Shown here: piece after piece, positions 7,826 to 17,580 of the stretch
Position numbering within the stretch: position 1 is the first letter of the stretch
Layout of the letters: each line of letters opens with the position of its first letter
Assembly: GCF_001457435.1 (NCBI RefSeq)
Contig: NZ_LN881717.1
Location: forward strand, 877,896-941,895
DNA: 64,000 nucleotides
Direction: 5' to 3'
Origin: Actinobaculum massiliense
Lineage (GTDB): Bacteria > Actinomycetota > Actinomycetes > Actinomycetales > Actinomycetaceae
The notes under the pieces: generated by a model
The model's input: only the letters and a program-made list of their open reading frames with translations
Told to the model about the DNA's origin: nothing
The model's database searches: none
Made by a program: the position numbers and the translations under genes

Positions 7826-10576
7826 CTAGGCGGTCGCTCCAGCCGCTCCGTGCTCAGCGAGTGAGGACTCGTTGCGGACCGTGGCGCGGCCGACCTCCAG
7901 ACGGGCGATCGGAACGCGGAACGGCGAGCAGGATACGTAGTCCACACCGCAGGCTTCAAAGAAGTGGATCGACTGCGGATCACCGCCATGCTCACCGCAA
8001 ACGCCGGTCACGATATCCGGGCGACCCTTGTGGCCGCGCTCCACACCGATGCGAACCAGCTCGCCAACACCTTCCTGATCGATGGTGCCGAAGGGCGACT
8101 CTTGGAAGATGCCCTTGGTGATATAGAGCGGGATGAACTCGTGTTCGACGTCGTCACGCGAGAAGCCGAGCGTGGTCTGGGTCAGATCGTTGGTGCCGAA
8201 GCTGAAGAACTGCGCGTCCTTCGCGATCTTGTCCGCCACGATGGCCGCGCGCGGGAGCTCGATCATGGTGCCGACCGAGATTCCCAGCTCGCCGGCGGCC
8301 AGCTTATTTTCCTTCTCCACATCCGCAATAACCTCGCGTGCCTGATCGGCCACGATCTGGAGTTCCTTCTCGGAACCGACCAGCGGGATCATCACTTCCG
8401 GATGCGGGTTGAGGCCCTTGGCGCGTAGCTCGGCCGCAGCTTCCGCCACCGCTCGCACCTGAGTTTCCACAAAGCCCGGGATTTCAATGGAGAGGCGCAC
8501 GCCGCGCAGGCCCAGCATCGGGTTTGCTTCGTGGCGCTCCTCCGCGGCTGCCAAGAGCTGGCGGCGCCGCTCGGATACCTTTTCGCCCTTCGCATCCGCC
8601 ACCGCGATTTCCACCGAGAGTTTCGTCAGATCCGGGAGGAACTCGTGCAGCGGCGGGTCAATCAGACGCACCACCACGGGCAGGCCGTCCATCGCCTCGA
8701 AAATCCCCAGGAAGTCCGACTTCTGGAGCGGGCGCAGGGTGGCCAGAGCCGCCGCGCGCTCTTCGTCGTCCTCGGCCAGAATCACGTGCTCAACCAGCTC
8801 GCGGCGGTCACCGAGGAACATATGTTCGGTACGCACCAGACCGATACCGGTGGCGCCCATGGCGCGGGCCTTGGCCGCGTCCTCCGGGGTATCGGCATTT
8901 GCACGCACCTTCATGCGCGCAACCTCGTCCGATTCCGTGAGGATCTTGTGGACGGCGTTGACCAAGTCGCGAGCGTCGTCGTCGGTGGCGGCGGCGAGGC
9001 CGGCCTCCAAACCGGAAGAAACGTAAACCATCACCGGGGAATCCTCCACCGGTACCGCGCCCTCAAACACTTCGCCGGTGGTGCCGTCGATGGAGATGAG
9101 GTCGCCCTCGTGGAGCGTGCGGTGCTTCGACTTGATGAAGACGGTTCCGGAGGCCTCGTTGATCACGAGGTCTTCCGCGCCGACGACGGCGGTGCGCCCC
9201 ATGCCGCGGGCCACTACGGCCGCGTGGGACGTCTTTCCACCGCGAGCGGTCAACACGCCCTGCGCGGCAACCATGCCCTCAAGATCGTCCGGGTTGGTTT
9301 CACGGCGAACCAGGATGACGCTCTCGCCCTCAGCAGCGTGCTTGGAGGCAGAGGCGTTATCGAAAACGATCTTGCCCACGGCCGCACCTGGGGAGGCCGG
9401 GGTGCCAATGCAGATCGGAGCCGCGATGCCTTCCCGCTTGAACTGCGGGAAGAGGAGCGAGGTGAGCTGAGCGCCGGTTACGCGGGTAATCGATTCCTTC
9501 TTGTCGATCAAGCCTTCTTCAACCAGCTGCACCGCCACGCGGAAGGCCGCGGCCGGGGTGCGCTTGCCGACGCGGGTCTGCAGCATCCACAGCTTGCCCT
9601 CCTGGATGGTGAACTCGATATCGCACAGATCCTTATAGTGCTGTTCAAGCTCACGCATAATGCCGACGAGCTGGTCGTACGCCGGCTTGTCGAAGTTTTC
9701 CAGATCCGAGAGCGGGTGCGTGTTGCGGATACCCGCAACAACGTCCTCGCCCTGGGCGTTGGGGAGGAAGTCGCCGTAGACGCCCGAGTGGCCGGTGGAA
9801 GGGTCGCGGGTGAAGCACACGCCGGTGGCGGAGGTTTCACCCAGGTTTCCGAAGACCATGGTCTGGATGTTGACGGCGGTTCCCAGATCATCCGGAATGT
9901 GCTCGCGACGGCGGTAGATCGTGGCGCGCTCGGTATTCCAGGACCGGAACACCGCGGTAATCGCCAGGTTCATCTGCGAGCGCGGATTCTGCGGGAAGTT
10001 ACGCCCGGTGGTACGCCGCACGATGCCCTTGAAGATCGAGGTGAGTTCGCGCAGATCATTGGTGGTCATATCGAGGTCGCCGGAGTATCCGTGCGCCTGC
10101 TGCAAATCCGTGACTGCCTCAGCGAAAAGATCGCCGTCGATATCAAGCACCGTCTTGCCGAACATCTGAATGAGGCGGCGGTAGGAATCCCACGCGAAAC
10201 GCTCATCGCCCGACTGCTTGGCTAGGCCCTGCACGGACTCGTCCGTCAGACCAATGTTGAGCACGGTGTCCATCATGCCCGGCATGGAGAACTTTGCGCC
10301 CGAACGCACCGAAAGCAGGAGCGGATCATCCGGATCGCCCAGCTTCTTGCCCATTTCCTTTTCGACGACGGCCAAGTTTTCGGTGACCTGATCCGCGAGC
10401 TCATCGGGCTCCAGACCGTTTTCCAAGTAGTAGCGGCACGCTTCCGTAGTAATTGTGAAACCCGGAGGGACGGGCATCCCCATTCCCACCATTTCCGCCA
10501 GGTTCGCACCCTTACCGCCGAGCAGGTCCTTCATGTCCTTATTACCCTCGGTAAAGGAGTAAACGTATTTCGTCAT
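7826..10576 (-). CDS. ppdK: Pyruvate, phosphate dikinase
   Basis: A 916-residue enzyme interconverting pyruvate + ATP + phosphate and phosphoenolpyruvate + AMP + pyrophosphate. The N-terminal ATP-grasp domain starts with KDLLGGKGANLAEM; the swivelling phosphohistidine domain has GGKTSHAAVVARGMG (H451); the C-terminal TIM barrel carries CGEHGGDP with the catalytic cysteine. I chose the ATG at 10576 because GGAGG lies 5 bases upstream and the product then begins MTKYVYSF, as in the family; the open frame extends 25 codons further. In fermentative actinobacteria it usually works in pyrophosphate-linked glycolysis. It has its own terminator and appears monocistronic. Confidence 0.96.
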   Translation of the reverse strand: MTKYVYSFTEGNKDMKDLLGGKGANLAEMVGMGMPVPPGFTITTEACRYYLENGLEPDELADQVTENLAVVEKEMGKKLGDPDDPLLLSVRSGAKFSMPGMMDTVLNIGLTDESVQGLAKQSGDERFAWDSYRRLIQMFGKTVLDIDGDLFAEAVTDLQQAHGYSGDLDMTTNDLRELTSIFKGIVRRTTGRNFPQNPRSQMNLAITAVFRSWNTERATIYRRREHIPDDLGTAVNIQTMVFGNLGETSATGVCFTRDPSTGHSGVYGDFLPNAQGEDVVAGIRNTHPLSDLENFDKPAYDQLVGIMRELEQHYKDLCDIEFTIQEGKLWMLQTRVGKRTPAAAFRVAVQLVEEGLIDKKESITRVTGAQLTSLLFPQFKREGIAAPICIGTPASPGAAVGKIVFDNASASKHAAEGESVILVRRETNPDDLEGMVAAQGVLTARGGKTSHAAVVARGMGRTAVVGAEDLVINEASGTVFIKSKHRTLHEGDLISIDGTTGEVFEGAVPVEDSPVMVYVSSGLEAGLAAATDDDARDLVNAVHKILTESDEVARMKVRANADTPEDAAKARAMGATGIGLVRTEHMFLGDRRELVEHVILAEDDEERAAALATLRPLQKSDFLGIFEAMDGLPVVVRLIDPPLHEFLPDLTKLSVEIAVADAKGEKVSERRRQLLAAAEERHEANPMLGLRGVRLSIEIPGFVETQVRAVAEAAAELRAKGLNPHPEVMIPLVGSEKELQIVADQAREVIADVEKENKLAAGELGISVGTMIELPRAAIVADKIAKDAQFFSFGTNDLTQTTLGFSRDDVEHEFIPLYITKGIFQESPFGTIDQEGVGELVRIGVERGHKGRPDIVTGVCGEHGGDPQSIHFFEACGVDYVSCSPFRVPIARLEVGRATVRNESSLAEHGAAGATA

Positions 10577-10771
10577 TCCCGCCTCCACGTCTGGCAACTT
10601 CATTATTGCCTTTGCGAAATTCAGTTTTAGCTTTCCGGCGCGCATCGTCACGCGCCCGGCGTTTCCACCATCACAAAGGCTAGCACTTGAATCCGATACA
10701 GAAGCTAGGACATTGGGAAACCGGCGTTATTTTCAGATTTCGTTCCGCTAATGCGGGGCGGCGCGGGTAGT

Positions 10772-10800
10772 GCGGGCCGGACCCGCCATTGCCGGCCCGC
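10772..10800 (-). terminator. Possible terminator after fhs
   Basis: A 9-bp GC inverted repeat (GCGGGCCGG / CCGGCCCGC, 11-base loop) lies about 60 bases past the fhs stop on the minus strand. It lacks a U-tract, so confidence is low. Confidence 0.35.
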
Positions 10801-10862
10801 CCGGTTGCTCCAGACCGTCCACGCTAAAGCACACTCGACCCGCTCACGCGGTCTCGCCGCTT

Positions 10863-12497
10863 TTAATGCATTCCGGTGATATTTCCGTCCGCGTCTACGT
10901 CCACGTCAGCCGCGGACGGATGCTTCGGCAACCCGGGCATGAGCATAATTGACCCGGCAATCACCACCACGAATTCCCCACCCGAGGAGAGCCGCACCTC
11001 GCGCACCGGAATATCGAATCCTTCCGGGGCCCCGAGCACGCCGGCCTCGGCGGTAAAACTCGCCGGGGTTTTTGCGATGCACACAGGAAGGCGGCCGTAA
11101 CCAGCGTTCTGCAACCGCTCGAGTTCCCTGCGCGCGGCGGGCTTGTAGCTCGCCCCCGCTCCGCCGTAAACACGCTTTACCACCGCGTTTACCTTGTTTT
11201 CGAGGGTCTCATCGTCCTCGTAGGTAAACGTTGTTTGCGAGGGGGTTTCCAGTGCGTCGACGACGCCGCGGGCCAGCTCAATCGCGCCTTCGCCGCCCAG
11301 CTCAAAATGATTGGCTGGGATAGCCCGGACGCCAAGTTCCGCCAGAGCCGATTGCACGGCGGCGATTTCCGCATCTGAATCCGATGCGAAGCGATTAATT
11401 GCCACCACTACGGACTGACCCCAAACATCCTGCATGTTGTGCACATGCCGCAGAAGGTTCGGAAGCCCGCGTTCGAGCGCCTGCAAATCCTCGGTCTCCA
11501 GATCCGCCAGCCCCATACCGCCGTGGTATTTAATGGCACGAATCGTCGCGACGCAGACAGCGGCGTCGGGCCGCAATCCGGTCTGGCGGCACTTAATATC
11601 GATGAATTTTTCCGCCCCAAGGTCCGCCCCGAAGCCGGCTTCGGTAACCGCGATCTCGCCAGTGGCAAGCGCCGCGCGGGTAGCCATCACCGAATTGCAC
11701 CCGTGAGCGATATTGGCGAAGGGGCCACCGTGAATAAATGCGGGCGTTCCTTCCAGGGTCTGTACCAGATTCGGCGAAAATGCCTCCACCAGCAGGGCCA
11801 GCATGGCGCCGGTTGCTTCGACGTCGTTCGCGGTAAGCGGCTCGCCGTCCATATTTTTTGCCACCACAATCTGCCCAATGCGACGCCGCAGGTCCGCCAA
11901 ATCTGCCGCCAAGCAGAAGGCGGCCATCACCTCGGAAGCGGCGGTGATATCAAACCCGGCCTCGCGCGGGATACCGTTTGTTTTCCCTCCCAGGCCGGTC
12001 ACGATTTGCCGCAGCGTGCGGTCGTTGACGTCGAGTGCACGATGCACGTTCACGCTGCTCGGATCAATATTGTGCGTACCAAAGCGGGCCGCGGTTTCGG
12101 CGATAGCGGCAAGCAGATTTTGTGCCGCCGCAATTGCCGCGAAGTCACCGTTGAAATGCAAATTGATCTGCGTGGCGGGCACGACCCTTGCCTTCCCGCC
12201 GCCGATAGCGCCGCCCTTAATGCCGAAGACCGGGCCCAGCGACGGCTCGCGCAAAGCTAGCGTGGCGCGTTTTCCGATCCGGCGCAGGCCGTCCGCCAGG
12301 CCGATCGACGTCGTCGTCTTCCCCTCACCCGGAGGAGTGGGGTTGAGCGCGGTCACCAACACCAGTTTGCCGCGAGATCGCGAAGACTCCACCCACGCGC
12401 GATCCACCTTCGCGCGGTCGCGCCCGTAAGGAATAAAAGCTTCATCAGGCACGCCCGCCGCGCGGGCCACCTCGGCAATGGGTCGAATTTCGCTCAT
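10863..12497 (-). CDS. fhs: Formate-tetrahydrofolate ligase
   Basis: A 544-residue cytoplasmic enzyme that makes 10-formyltetrahydrofolate from formate, tetrahydrofolate and ATP, feeding one-carbon metabolism. The P-loop TPPGEGKTT lies at about 54-62, followed by REPSLGPVFGIKGGAIGGG, both highly conserved in the family. Full length. The start ATG at 12497 gives the conserved N-terminus. It stands alone on the minus strand, divergent from the MFS/acid-sugar operon. Confidence 0.96.
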   Translation of the reverse strand: MSEIRPIAEVARAAGVPDEAFIPYGRDRAKVDRAWVESSRSRGKLVLVTALNPTPPGEGKTTTSIGLADGLRRIGKRATLALREPSLGPVFGIKGGAIGGGKARVVPATQINLHFNGDFAAIAAAQNLLAAIAETAARFGTHNIDPSSVNVHRALDVNDRTLRQIVTGLGGKTNGIPREAGFDITAASEVMAAFCLAADLADLRRRIGQIVVAKNMDGEPLTANDVEATGAMLALLVEAFSPNLVQTLEGTPAFIHGGPFANIAHGCNSVMATRAALATGEIAVTEAGFGADLGAEKFIDIKCRQTGLRPDAAVCVATIRAIKYHGGMGLADLETEDLQALERGLPNLLRHVHNMQDVWGQSVVVAINRFASDSDAEIAAVQSALAELGVRAIPANHFELGGEGAIELARGVVDALETPSQTTFTYEDDETLENKVNAVVKRVYGGAGASYKPAARRELERLQNAGYGRLPVCIAKTPASFTAEAGVLGAPEGFDIPVREVRLSSGGEFVVVIAGSIMLMPGLPKHPSAADVDVDADGNITGMH

Positions 12498-12735
12498 AGA
12501 AACGATTGTAGGCGAGGTGCGGGATGGATTGCCGCACCGCCTAACTGGAGCCTCAAATTCATTACAGTTTGCGCATTTCGATCAAGTTGTGGATTTTTAT
12601 TGATCTTCTTGCGCGTTCTTTTTACATTGGAGGCACATTTCGTTTATGTAAGCAGTGTTGCTTGCATCCACTTCAACATCCCAGACGCGTTTCAGCCAAA
12701 GCCGACTGAAGCTCAATCACATTGAGGAGTTCATC

Positions 12736-14106
12736 ATGGGTAGCATCAGCTCTCCACGCGCCACTACTCAAAAACCAACTAACTACCGTTGGGTGGTCAT
12801 GGGCGCGGTGTTCTTCACCTACTTGGTTTGCATGGCCGATAGATCCAACATCGGCACTCTTCTTCCGTTCATCCGCGAAGACTTCCACATTACAGCTACC
12901 GAAGCTGGCGCGATCTCTTCGTTCTTCTTCCTGGGTTATGCCATTTCGCAGATCCCAGCCGGACTCTTCATGGAGAAAGTCGGTACTCGGCGATTGGTTA
13001 CCATGGCCGTCGGGCTCTTCTCCCTCATCACATTCCTCATGGGCTATCCCACGACGGCAGCAGCGATGATCATCATGCGACTCCTGTTGGGACTGTGCGA
13101 AGGCCCCACCCCGATCGGCATGACAACCACGATCAATAATTGGTTCCCACCAAAAGAAAAGGGAACCGCCACAGGTCTCTACATTGCGTCCACCCAGGTT
13201 GCCCCGATGATTATTCCGCCAATCGTGGTTGTCCTGGCGACCAATTGGGGATGGCGGCACGTTTTCTGGGTCCTCGGAGTCTTTGGCATCGTGGTGGCCG
13301 TGCTTTGGCACATTTTGGTGCGAAGCCACCCACACGAGTCGAAGTGGGTGAATGAAGCTGAAATCCGCTACATTCGCTCCGGGGAAAAGATTGACGCGAA
13401 GCCTCGAGTTGAACCGCGTTGGATGGCCTCCGTTGACAAGGGTATCCGGATGAAGAACTTCGCGCCCTTGGATTCCAACGCCAAGGTCCTGAAGTCTTGG
13501 GACATCTGGGGCGATATGCTCGCTTACTTCTTCATGAATAACGTCCTGTACGGCATGCTCACTTGGATTCCGGCTTACCTGCTCAACGCCCGTGGCTACG
13601 ACGCAATGGGCATGGGATTCATGGCCGCAGCCGCTCCCGCTGGAGGTGTACTTGGCGCCATGTGCGGCGGATGGGTGTCTGACAAGATCTTCTTCGGCCG
13701 TCGCAAGCCGACCATGATCTTGACCGCTTTCCTAACCGCCGTTATGTTCGTTGTTGTTCTCACGGTTCCGAACAACACCGCTCTTCTGGCAACCGTCCTG
13801 GTCCTTACCGGTTTCTGCCTCAACCTAGGGTGGCCGATGTTCACGTCTTACGCCATGAACGTGACAACCACGGATACCTATCCCTTCGCAATTTCCATCA
13901 TCAACACCGGTGGAAACCTTGGCGGGTTCTTCGCTCCGCTAATCATCGGTATGCTCCTTGACCGCACCGGCGGAAATTACAATGTCGCATTCAGCTACTT
14001 CGTAGTTGTGCTGGTCATCGCGCTGGTTCTCCTGCTTACCATCCGCGAACGCAACCAAACGAACGACGGCGTCGTTGAAGCCGCGATTACCGCGGACACC
14101 GAGTAG
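12736..14106 (+). CDS. MFS transporter, anion:cation symporter type, of the acid-sugar operon
   Basis: A 456-residue integral membrane protein with about 12 hydrophobic segments. MADRSNIGTLLPFIREDF, the A motif region ISQIPAGLFMEKVGTRR and the central cytoplasmic loop (about 215-260) resemble hexuronate/glucarate/phthalate permeases of the ACS family. I chose the ATG at 12736 because GAGGAG lies 6 bases upstream; the open frame extends 27 codons earlier without family-like sequence. The next gene begins at its stop codon, so it is cotranscribed with the DUF1537 kinase and PdxA2 homologue and probably imports their substrate, a four-carbon sugar acid such as threonate or erythronate (inference). 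Confidence 0.87.
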   Translation: MGSISSPRATTQKPTNYRWVVMGAVFFTYLVCMADRSNIGTLLPFIREDFHITATEAGAISSFFFLGYAISQIPAGLFMEKVGTRRLVTMAVGLFSLITFLMGYPTTAAAMIIMRLLLGLCEGPTPIGMTTTINNWFPPKEKGTATGLYIASTQVAPMIIPPIVVVLATNWGWRHVFWVLGVFGIVVAVLWHILVRSHPHESKWVNEAEIRYIRSGEKIDAKPRVEPRWMASVDKGIRMKNFAPLDSNAKVLKSWDIWGDMLAYFFMNNVLYGMLTWIPAYLLNARGYDAMGMGFMAAAAPAGGVLGAMCGGWVSDKIFFGRRKPTMILTAFLTAVMFVVVLTVPNNTALLATVLVLTGFCLNLGWPMFTSYAMNVTTTDTYPFAISIINTGGNLGGFFAPLIIGMLLDRTGGNYNVAFSYFVVVLVIALVLLLTIRERNQTNDGVVEAAITADTE

Positions 14107-15471
14107 GTGAGAACAGTGACGGGAAATGTCAGATCTGCCGTCGTCGCAGACGATTTGACCGGGGCAACAACTACCGCAGCTTTACTCGCCGCGCGAGGCG
14201 TAAACAATGTTGTGGTCGTGGGTGAGGATCTCTCCCAGGTTCCCGATTCATCGGATGCGGTGCTCCGCTCAACCGACTCGCGCACGATTCCTCCCTATGA
14301 GGCACAAACTCGGGTTCGGAAAGCGACTCAGGCCCTTCTAGACATAGGGTGCACACATTTCTCTAAGCGTACAGACACCACGATGCGCGGAGGAATCGGC
14401 TACGAAATCGATGCGATGCTGGACGTTCTCGGCGAGGAATACACGGCAGTCATTGTGCCGGCTATGCCTCCCTCACGCCACATTGTAGTGGGCGGTTTTT
14501 CGCTCATCGATTCGGTGTTGCTCTCTCGCACCGGCGTCGCAAACGATATCCTCAATCCCGTGCGCGAGTCGTATTTACCACGGCTCCTCAACGGGCAACT
14601 TCGCCAACCGCTCTCGCTTATCTCATTGGAGACAATCATAGATTCGAAGGAAGCGGTCAAGGCGCGGTTGCGGGAGGCCAAAGAAAATGGCTTCCGAGCC
14701 ATTCTGTGCGATGCAGTATCGAACGAGGACGTGCAGCTGATTGCGGCAGCAGTTACCGAATTGGGTTGGAAGGTTCTCTGCGTAGACCCAGGTCCTTTCA
14801 CCACCGAGTACGCCATATCCCAGGGAATCGCCACCACCCGCCAATCTGAGAAATCAGCATTGCGCGCCGACTCCTTAGCAACCGACAACGGCACCGTTTT
14901 CGTTGTGGCCGGATCGGCAACGGAAGTGACGCGCAATCAGCTTCGTAACCTCGCCGCGGTAGATGGCACCGTCGTTGTCCAAGCAAGCTCTGAGGCTCTG
15001 ATTGACAACAAGGCAGACGAACAAATCGAGAGCGCACGGGCGCAGCTTTCCAAAGCGTACGCGAAAGGCGAACCACGCGTGGTTGTAATAACTCTCGACA
15101 CCACCGTTCACGGGATCGATATTGATATCACGGAAATGGAGCTTCGCAAAAACCTCATTTCTGGGCAAGGGTCCCGGAATCTGGCAAAGAACCTCGGCAA
15201 GGTTGCCCGGCAACTTCTCGAGGATCACTGTGCCCGGGTAGCTGGGCTATACGTCACCGGCGGAGACACTCTCATCAATACCTGCGAAGCCAATGAGGTT
15301 GCGGGAATTGCTCTAGAGGGATACGTGATCGCGCAATCGGATCAAGGCAGAATTGTGGGAGGGCCGTTTGACGGCCTACCCATTGTGTCTAAGGGAGGAC
15401 TCACAGGAAACGAACTAACCGCCGTCCACATTGTTAATAGACTCTTCGACGAAAGGCACATTCATGACTGA
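14107..15471 (+). CDS. Four-carbon acid sugar kinase (DUF1537 family; D-threonate/erythronate 4-kinase type)
   Basis: A 454-residue DUF1537 protein. VADDLTGA near the N-terminus, KRTDTTMRG near residue 80 and the glycine-rich C-terminal nucleotide-binding part (YVTGGDT, then SKGGLTG) identify the family. DUF1537 proteins phosphorylate four-carbon acids at O4 (DtnK on D-threonate, OtnK on 3-oxotetronate). Pairing with a PdxA2-type gene, and no aldolase-type decarboxylase (OtnC) nearby, favours the DtnK-PdxA2 route over the OtnK-OtnC route. GTG at 14107 follows the MFS stop directly; a GTG at 14116 preceded by AGGTGAG is an alternative start. The 3' end overlaps the next gene by 8 bases. Confidence 0.88.
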   Translation: MRTVTGNVRSAVVADDLTGATTTAALLAARGVNNVVVVGEDLSQVPDSSDAVLRSTDSRTIPPYEAQTRVRKATQALLDIGCTHFSKRTDTTMRGGIGYEIDAMLDVLGEEYTAVIVPAMPPSRHIVVGGFSLIDSVLLSRTGVANDILNPVRESYLPRLLNGQLRQPLSLISLETIIDSKEAVKARLREAKENGFRAILCDAVSNEDVQLIAAAVTELGWKVLCVDPGPFTTEYAISQGIATTRQSEKSALRADSLATDNGTVFVVAGSATEVTRNQLRNLAAVDGTVVVQASSEALIDNKADEQIESARAQLSKAYAKGEPRVVVITLDTTVHGIDIDITEMELRKNLISGQGSRNLAKNLGKVARQLLEDHCARVAGLYVTGGDTLINTCEANEVAGIALEGYVIAQSDQGRIVGGPFDGLPIVSKGGLTGNELTAVHIVNRLFDERHIHD

Positions 15472-16495
15472 CACTAATATCCGCCCAATTACCGCCATTA
15501 CTCTGGGAGACCCCGCTGGTGTGGGACCCGAGATCGTGGTTGGCACAATGGAAACGCCCGCGATCTACGAGATTGCTCGCCCGTTCGTGATCGGAAACCG
15601 CAAGGCGCTCGAGAAGGCAGCGAAGCTCCTCGGCAAGGAAATCGTGATCAACGAAATCTCGGAACCCGAGGAAGCGAAGTTTGAATTCGGCACCGTTGAT
15701 TTGCTCGATACTGGTGTCGAGTCCGATGCCGAGATTGAGTACGGTTCGATTCAGCTTCCTGCTCAGCGCCAGGCCTACTCGTATCTACAGAAGGCAATCG
15801 AACTTGGTAACGAAGGCCGTCTGCACGCTGTGTCTACCGCTCCTACTCAAAAAGAGGGTATGAAAGCCGCGGGCGTAAAGTACCCCGGGCAAACGGAAAT
15901 TTTCGAAAAGATGACGAATTCTCCGTATGCCTTGACCATGTTCCACGTGCACAAGTTGCGGGTATTCTTCCTTTCGCGGCACGTCTCCATGGAAGATGCC
16001 GTGAAATATGTGACTAAGGATCACGTACTCGATTTCCTCCGCAATATTGATAAGGAACTGCAGGTTCTTGGCTTTGACAATCCTTCTATTGCCGTCGCGG
16101 GCCTCAACCCCCACAATGGCGACAATGGAATGTTCGGGCGCGAGGAAATTGAGGAGATCGAACCCGCCGTCGAACAAGCTAAGTCTGAAGGAATCAATGC
16201 TCGCGGCCCCTTCCCGGGCGATTCAATCTTCGCTTTTGCACTCGACGGTCGTCACGATGCAATTCTTTCGCTGTACCACGATCAAGGGCATATCGCCTGC
16301 AAGACCCTGGACTTTGAGAAGGCTATTACCCTCACTTTGGGCTTGCCCTTTATGAGGTCTTCTGTTGATCACGGAACCGCCTACGATATTGCAGGCAAGG
16401 GAGTTGCGCAGCACGGGTCGATGGTAGAGGCAACTCGCGTATGCGCCGAGTGGGGTCTTAAGCTCCTGCGCGGAAGGGAACGCCGCGAGCGCTAA
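15464..16495 (+). CDS. pdxA2: PdxA2-type four-carbon acid 4-phosphate dehydrogenase
   Basis: A 343-residue homologue of 4-hydroxythreonine-4-phosphate dehydrogenase. GDPAGVGPEIV near the N-terminus, NPHNGDNGMFG and the metal-ligand region YHDQGHIA are family hallmarks. In catabolic operons such enzymes oxidise and decarboxylate D-threonate or D-erythronate 4-phosphate to dihydroxyacetone phosphate. That role fits here because the gene overlaps a DUF1537 kinase gene by 8 bases, and because the genome makes pyridoxal phosphate by the PdxS route (gene at 38570-39469) and should not need a biosynthetic PdxA. ATG at 15464 overlaps the kinase stop. A strong terminator follows. Confidence 0.88.
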   Translation: MTDTNIRPITAITLGDPAGVGPEIVVGTMETPAIYEIARPFVIGNRKALEKAAKLLGKEIVINEISEPEEAKFEFGTVDLLDTGVESDAEIEYGSIQLPAQRQAYSYLQKAIELGNEGRLHAVSTAPTQKEGMKAAGVKYPGQTEIFEKMTNSPYALTMFHVHKLRVFFLSRHVSMEDAVKYVTKDHVLDFLRNIDKELQVLGFDNPSIAVAGLNPHNGDNGMFGREEIEEIEPAVEQAKSEGINARGPFPGDSIFAFALDGRHDAILSLYHDQGHIACKTLDFEKAITLTLGLPFMRSSVDHGTAYDIAGKGVAQHGSMVEATRVCAEWGLKLLRGRERRER

Positions 16496-16535
16496 GCGTC
16501 CGGCGGTACGGGCATAACAGGCTTCGCCCCCTCGC

Positions 16536-16575
16536 GCGGGTACCTGGACACTCTCTCAAGCGTCCAGGTACCCGC
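16536..16575 (+). terminator. Rho-independent terminator of the MFS-kinase-pdxA2 operon
   Basis: A perfect 14-bp stem (GCGGGTACCTGGAC and complement) with a 12-base loop followed by TTTTATTTACTTT, 40 bases after the pdxA2 stop. Confidence 0.92.
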
Positions 16576-16641
16576 TTTTATTTACTTTCGCCGATACTGT
16601 TAAGGAACATTTCCAACTAAGCAGAAAACCCGAGGGATCTC

Positions 16642-17436
16642 ATGGCAACTGAGCGACGAGCCCAAAACCGAAGCGTGGTCGAGCGGCGCGCGGCAATCCT
16701 CAATATTTTAGAGAGAGCGCCTGAACGGACCTTAGAGAACGAAGCCCTCGCGCGATTCCTCAATGTTTCAGCGGCTACTATCCGCCGAGATGTGGCGAGC
16801 CTCGAAGAAGAACATCTAGTCGTAAGATCCCACGGTCACGTTCATCTCTTTAGCTCCCCGACTGCCAAGATCTCGAAGGTAAAGAACGAACATATCTCAC
16901 AAAAACGAGCGATAGCCTCCCGCGCAATTAGGTTTTTACGTGACGAATCGCTCCTTATTCTCGATGCAGGGACGACGGCGGAGCAGGTAGCAATCGCTCT
17001 AGACAATAAATTCCATCTCACCGTTTTCACTAACGGCATCCGTCCAATGCACGAACTGGCTAACCAGGCAAATGTACAAACAATTGTTTTGGGCGGAGCC
17101 CTGCATCCGACAACCGACATGATTTGCGGACCCGCCGCGGAGCAGATGTTGCAGAATGTACGGGGGGACTACGCCTTCCTAGGAGCTCAGAATCTAAACG
17201 CCGAACGGGGGATTGCTTCGCTCAGCTTCGAGCAGGCTCGCTTGAAATCGCTCATGATGCAGCATGCCGAACGGGTTTTCATTCTGGCTGATGCTTCAAA
17301 ATTCCGCGAACCAGTGGAGCAGTTTTGGTCCCCATTCCCACCTGAATGGACGCTTATCACAACTAGCGAAGCTTCGCTTCACACGTTGCAACACATGCGA
17401 AACTCGGGCGCCACAGAGGTGATCGTCGTCGATTAG
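16642..17436 (+). CDS. DeoR-family transcriptional regulator
   Basis: A 264-residue regulator. The N-terminal winged helix-turn-helix spans about 18-75 (LARFLNVSAATIRRDVASLEE), and the C-terminal DeoR sensor domain, an isomerase-like fold binding phosphorylated sugars, has ILDAGTTAEQVA and NGIRPMHELA. GAGGGA lies 4 bases before the ATG at 16642. It has its own transcription unit after a strong terminator, between the kinase/pdxA2 operon and the tetrose operon, so it likely controls one or both in response to a sugar phosphate (inference). Its binding site is unproven; a GATCAA-N14-TTGATC repeat at 12580-12605 upstream of the MFS gene is one candidate. Confidence 0.88.
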   Translation: MATERRAQNRSVVERRAAILNILERAPERTLENEALARFLNVSAATIRRDVASLEEEHLVVRSHGHVHLFSSPTAKISKVKNEHISQKRAIASRAIRFLRDESLLILDAGTTAEQVAIALDNKFHLTVFTNGIRPMHELANQANVQTIVLGGALHPTTDMICGPAAEQMLQNVRGDYAFLGAQNLNAERGIASLSFEQARLKSLMMQHAERVFILADASKFREPVEQFWSPFPPEWTLITTSEASLHTLQHMRNSGATEVIVVD

Positions 17437-17523
17437 CGGGTGAAATCGCCCCCGGTGATGATGAGATACCTCCGCGCGTTTGCGATATTTGGTTTCGCCC
17501 CAATCTAAAAAAACTAGATAAAA

Positions 17524-17564
17524 CTTCCGGGTTCCCCCGCGGTGATAGCAAGGGAACCCGGAAG
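17524..17564 (-). terminator. Terminator of the cyclase-MFS-kinase-isomerase operon
   Basis: A perfect 13-bp inverted repeat (CTTCCGGGTTCCC and complement) with a 15-base loop between convergent genes. On the minus strand TTTTATCTAGTTTTTTT follows, so it ends the minus-strand tetrose operon; it could also serve the DeoR gene. Confidence 0.85.
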
Positions 17565-17580
17565 GAGGTCGACCGATTAT

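Noticed and set aside
8531-10225. A 564-codon plus-strand open frame opposite ppdK
   Set aside because: Antisense shadow; ppdK motifs on the minus strand are complete.
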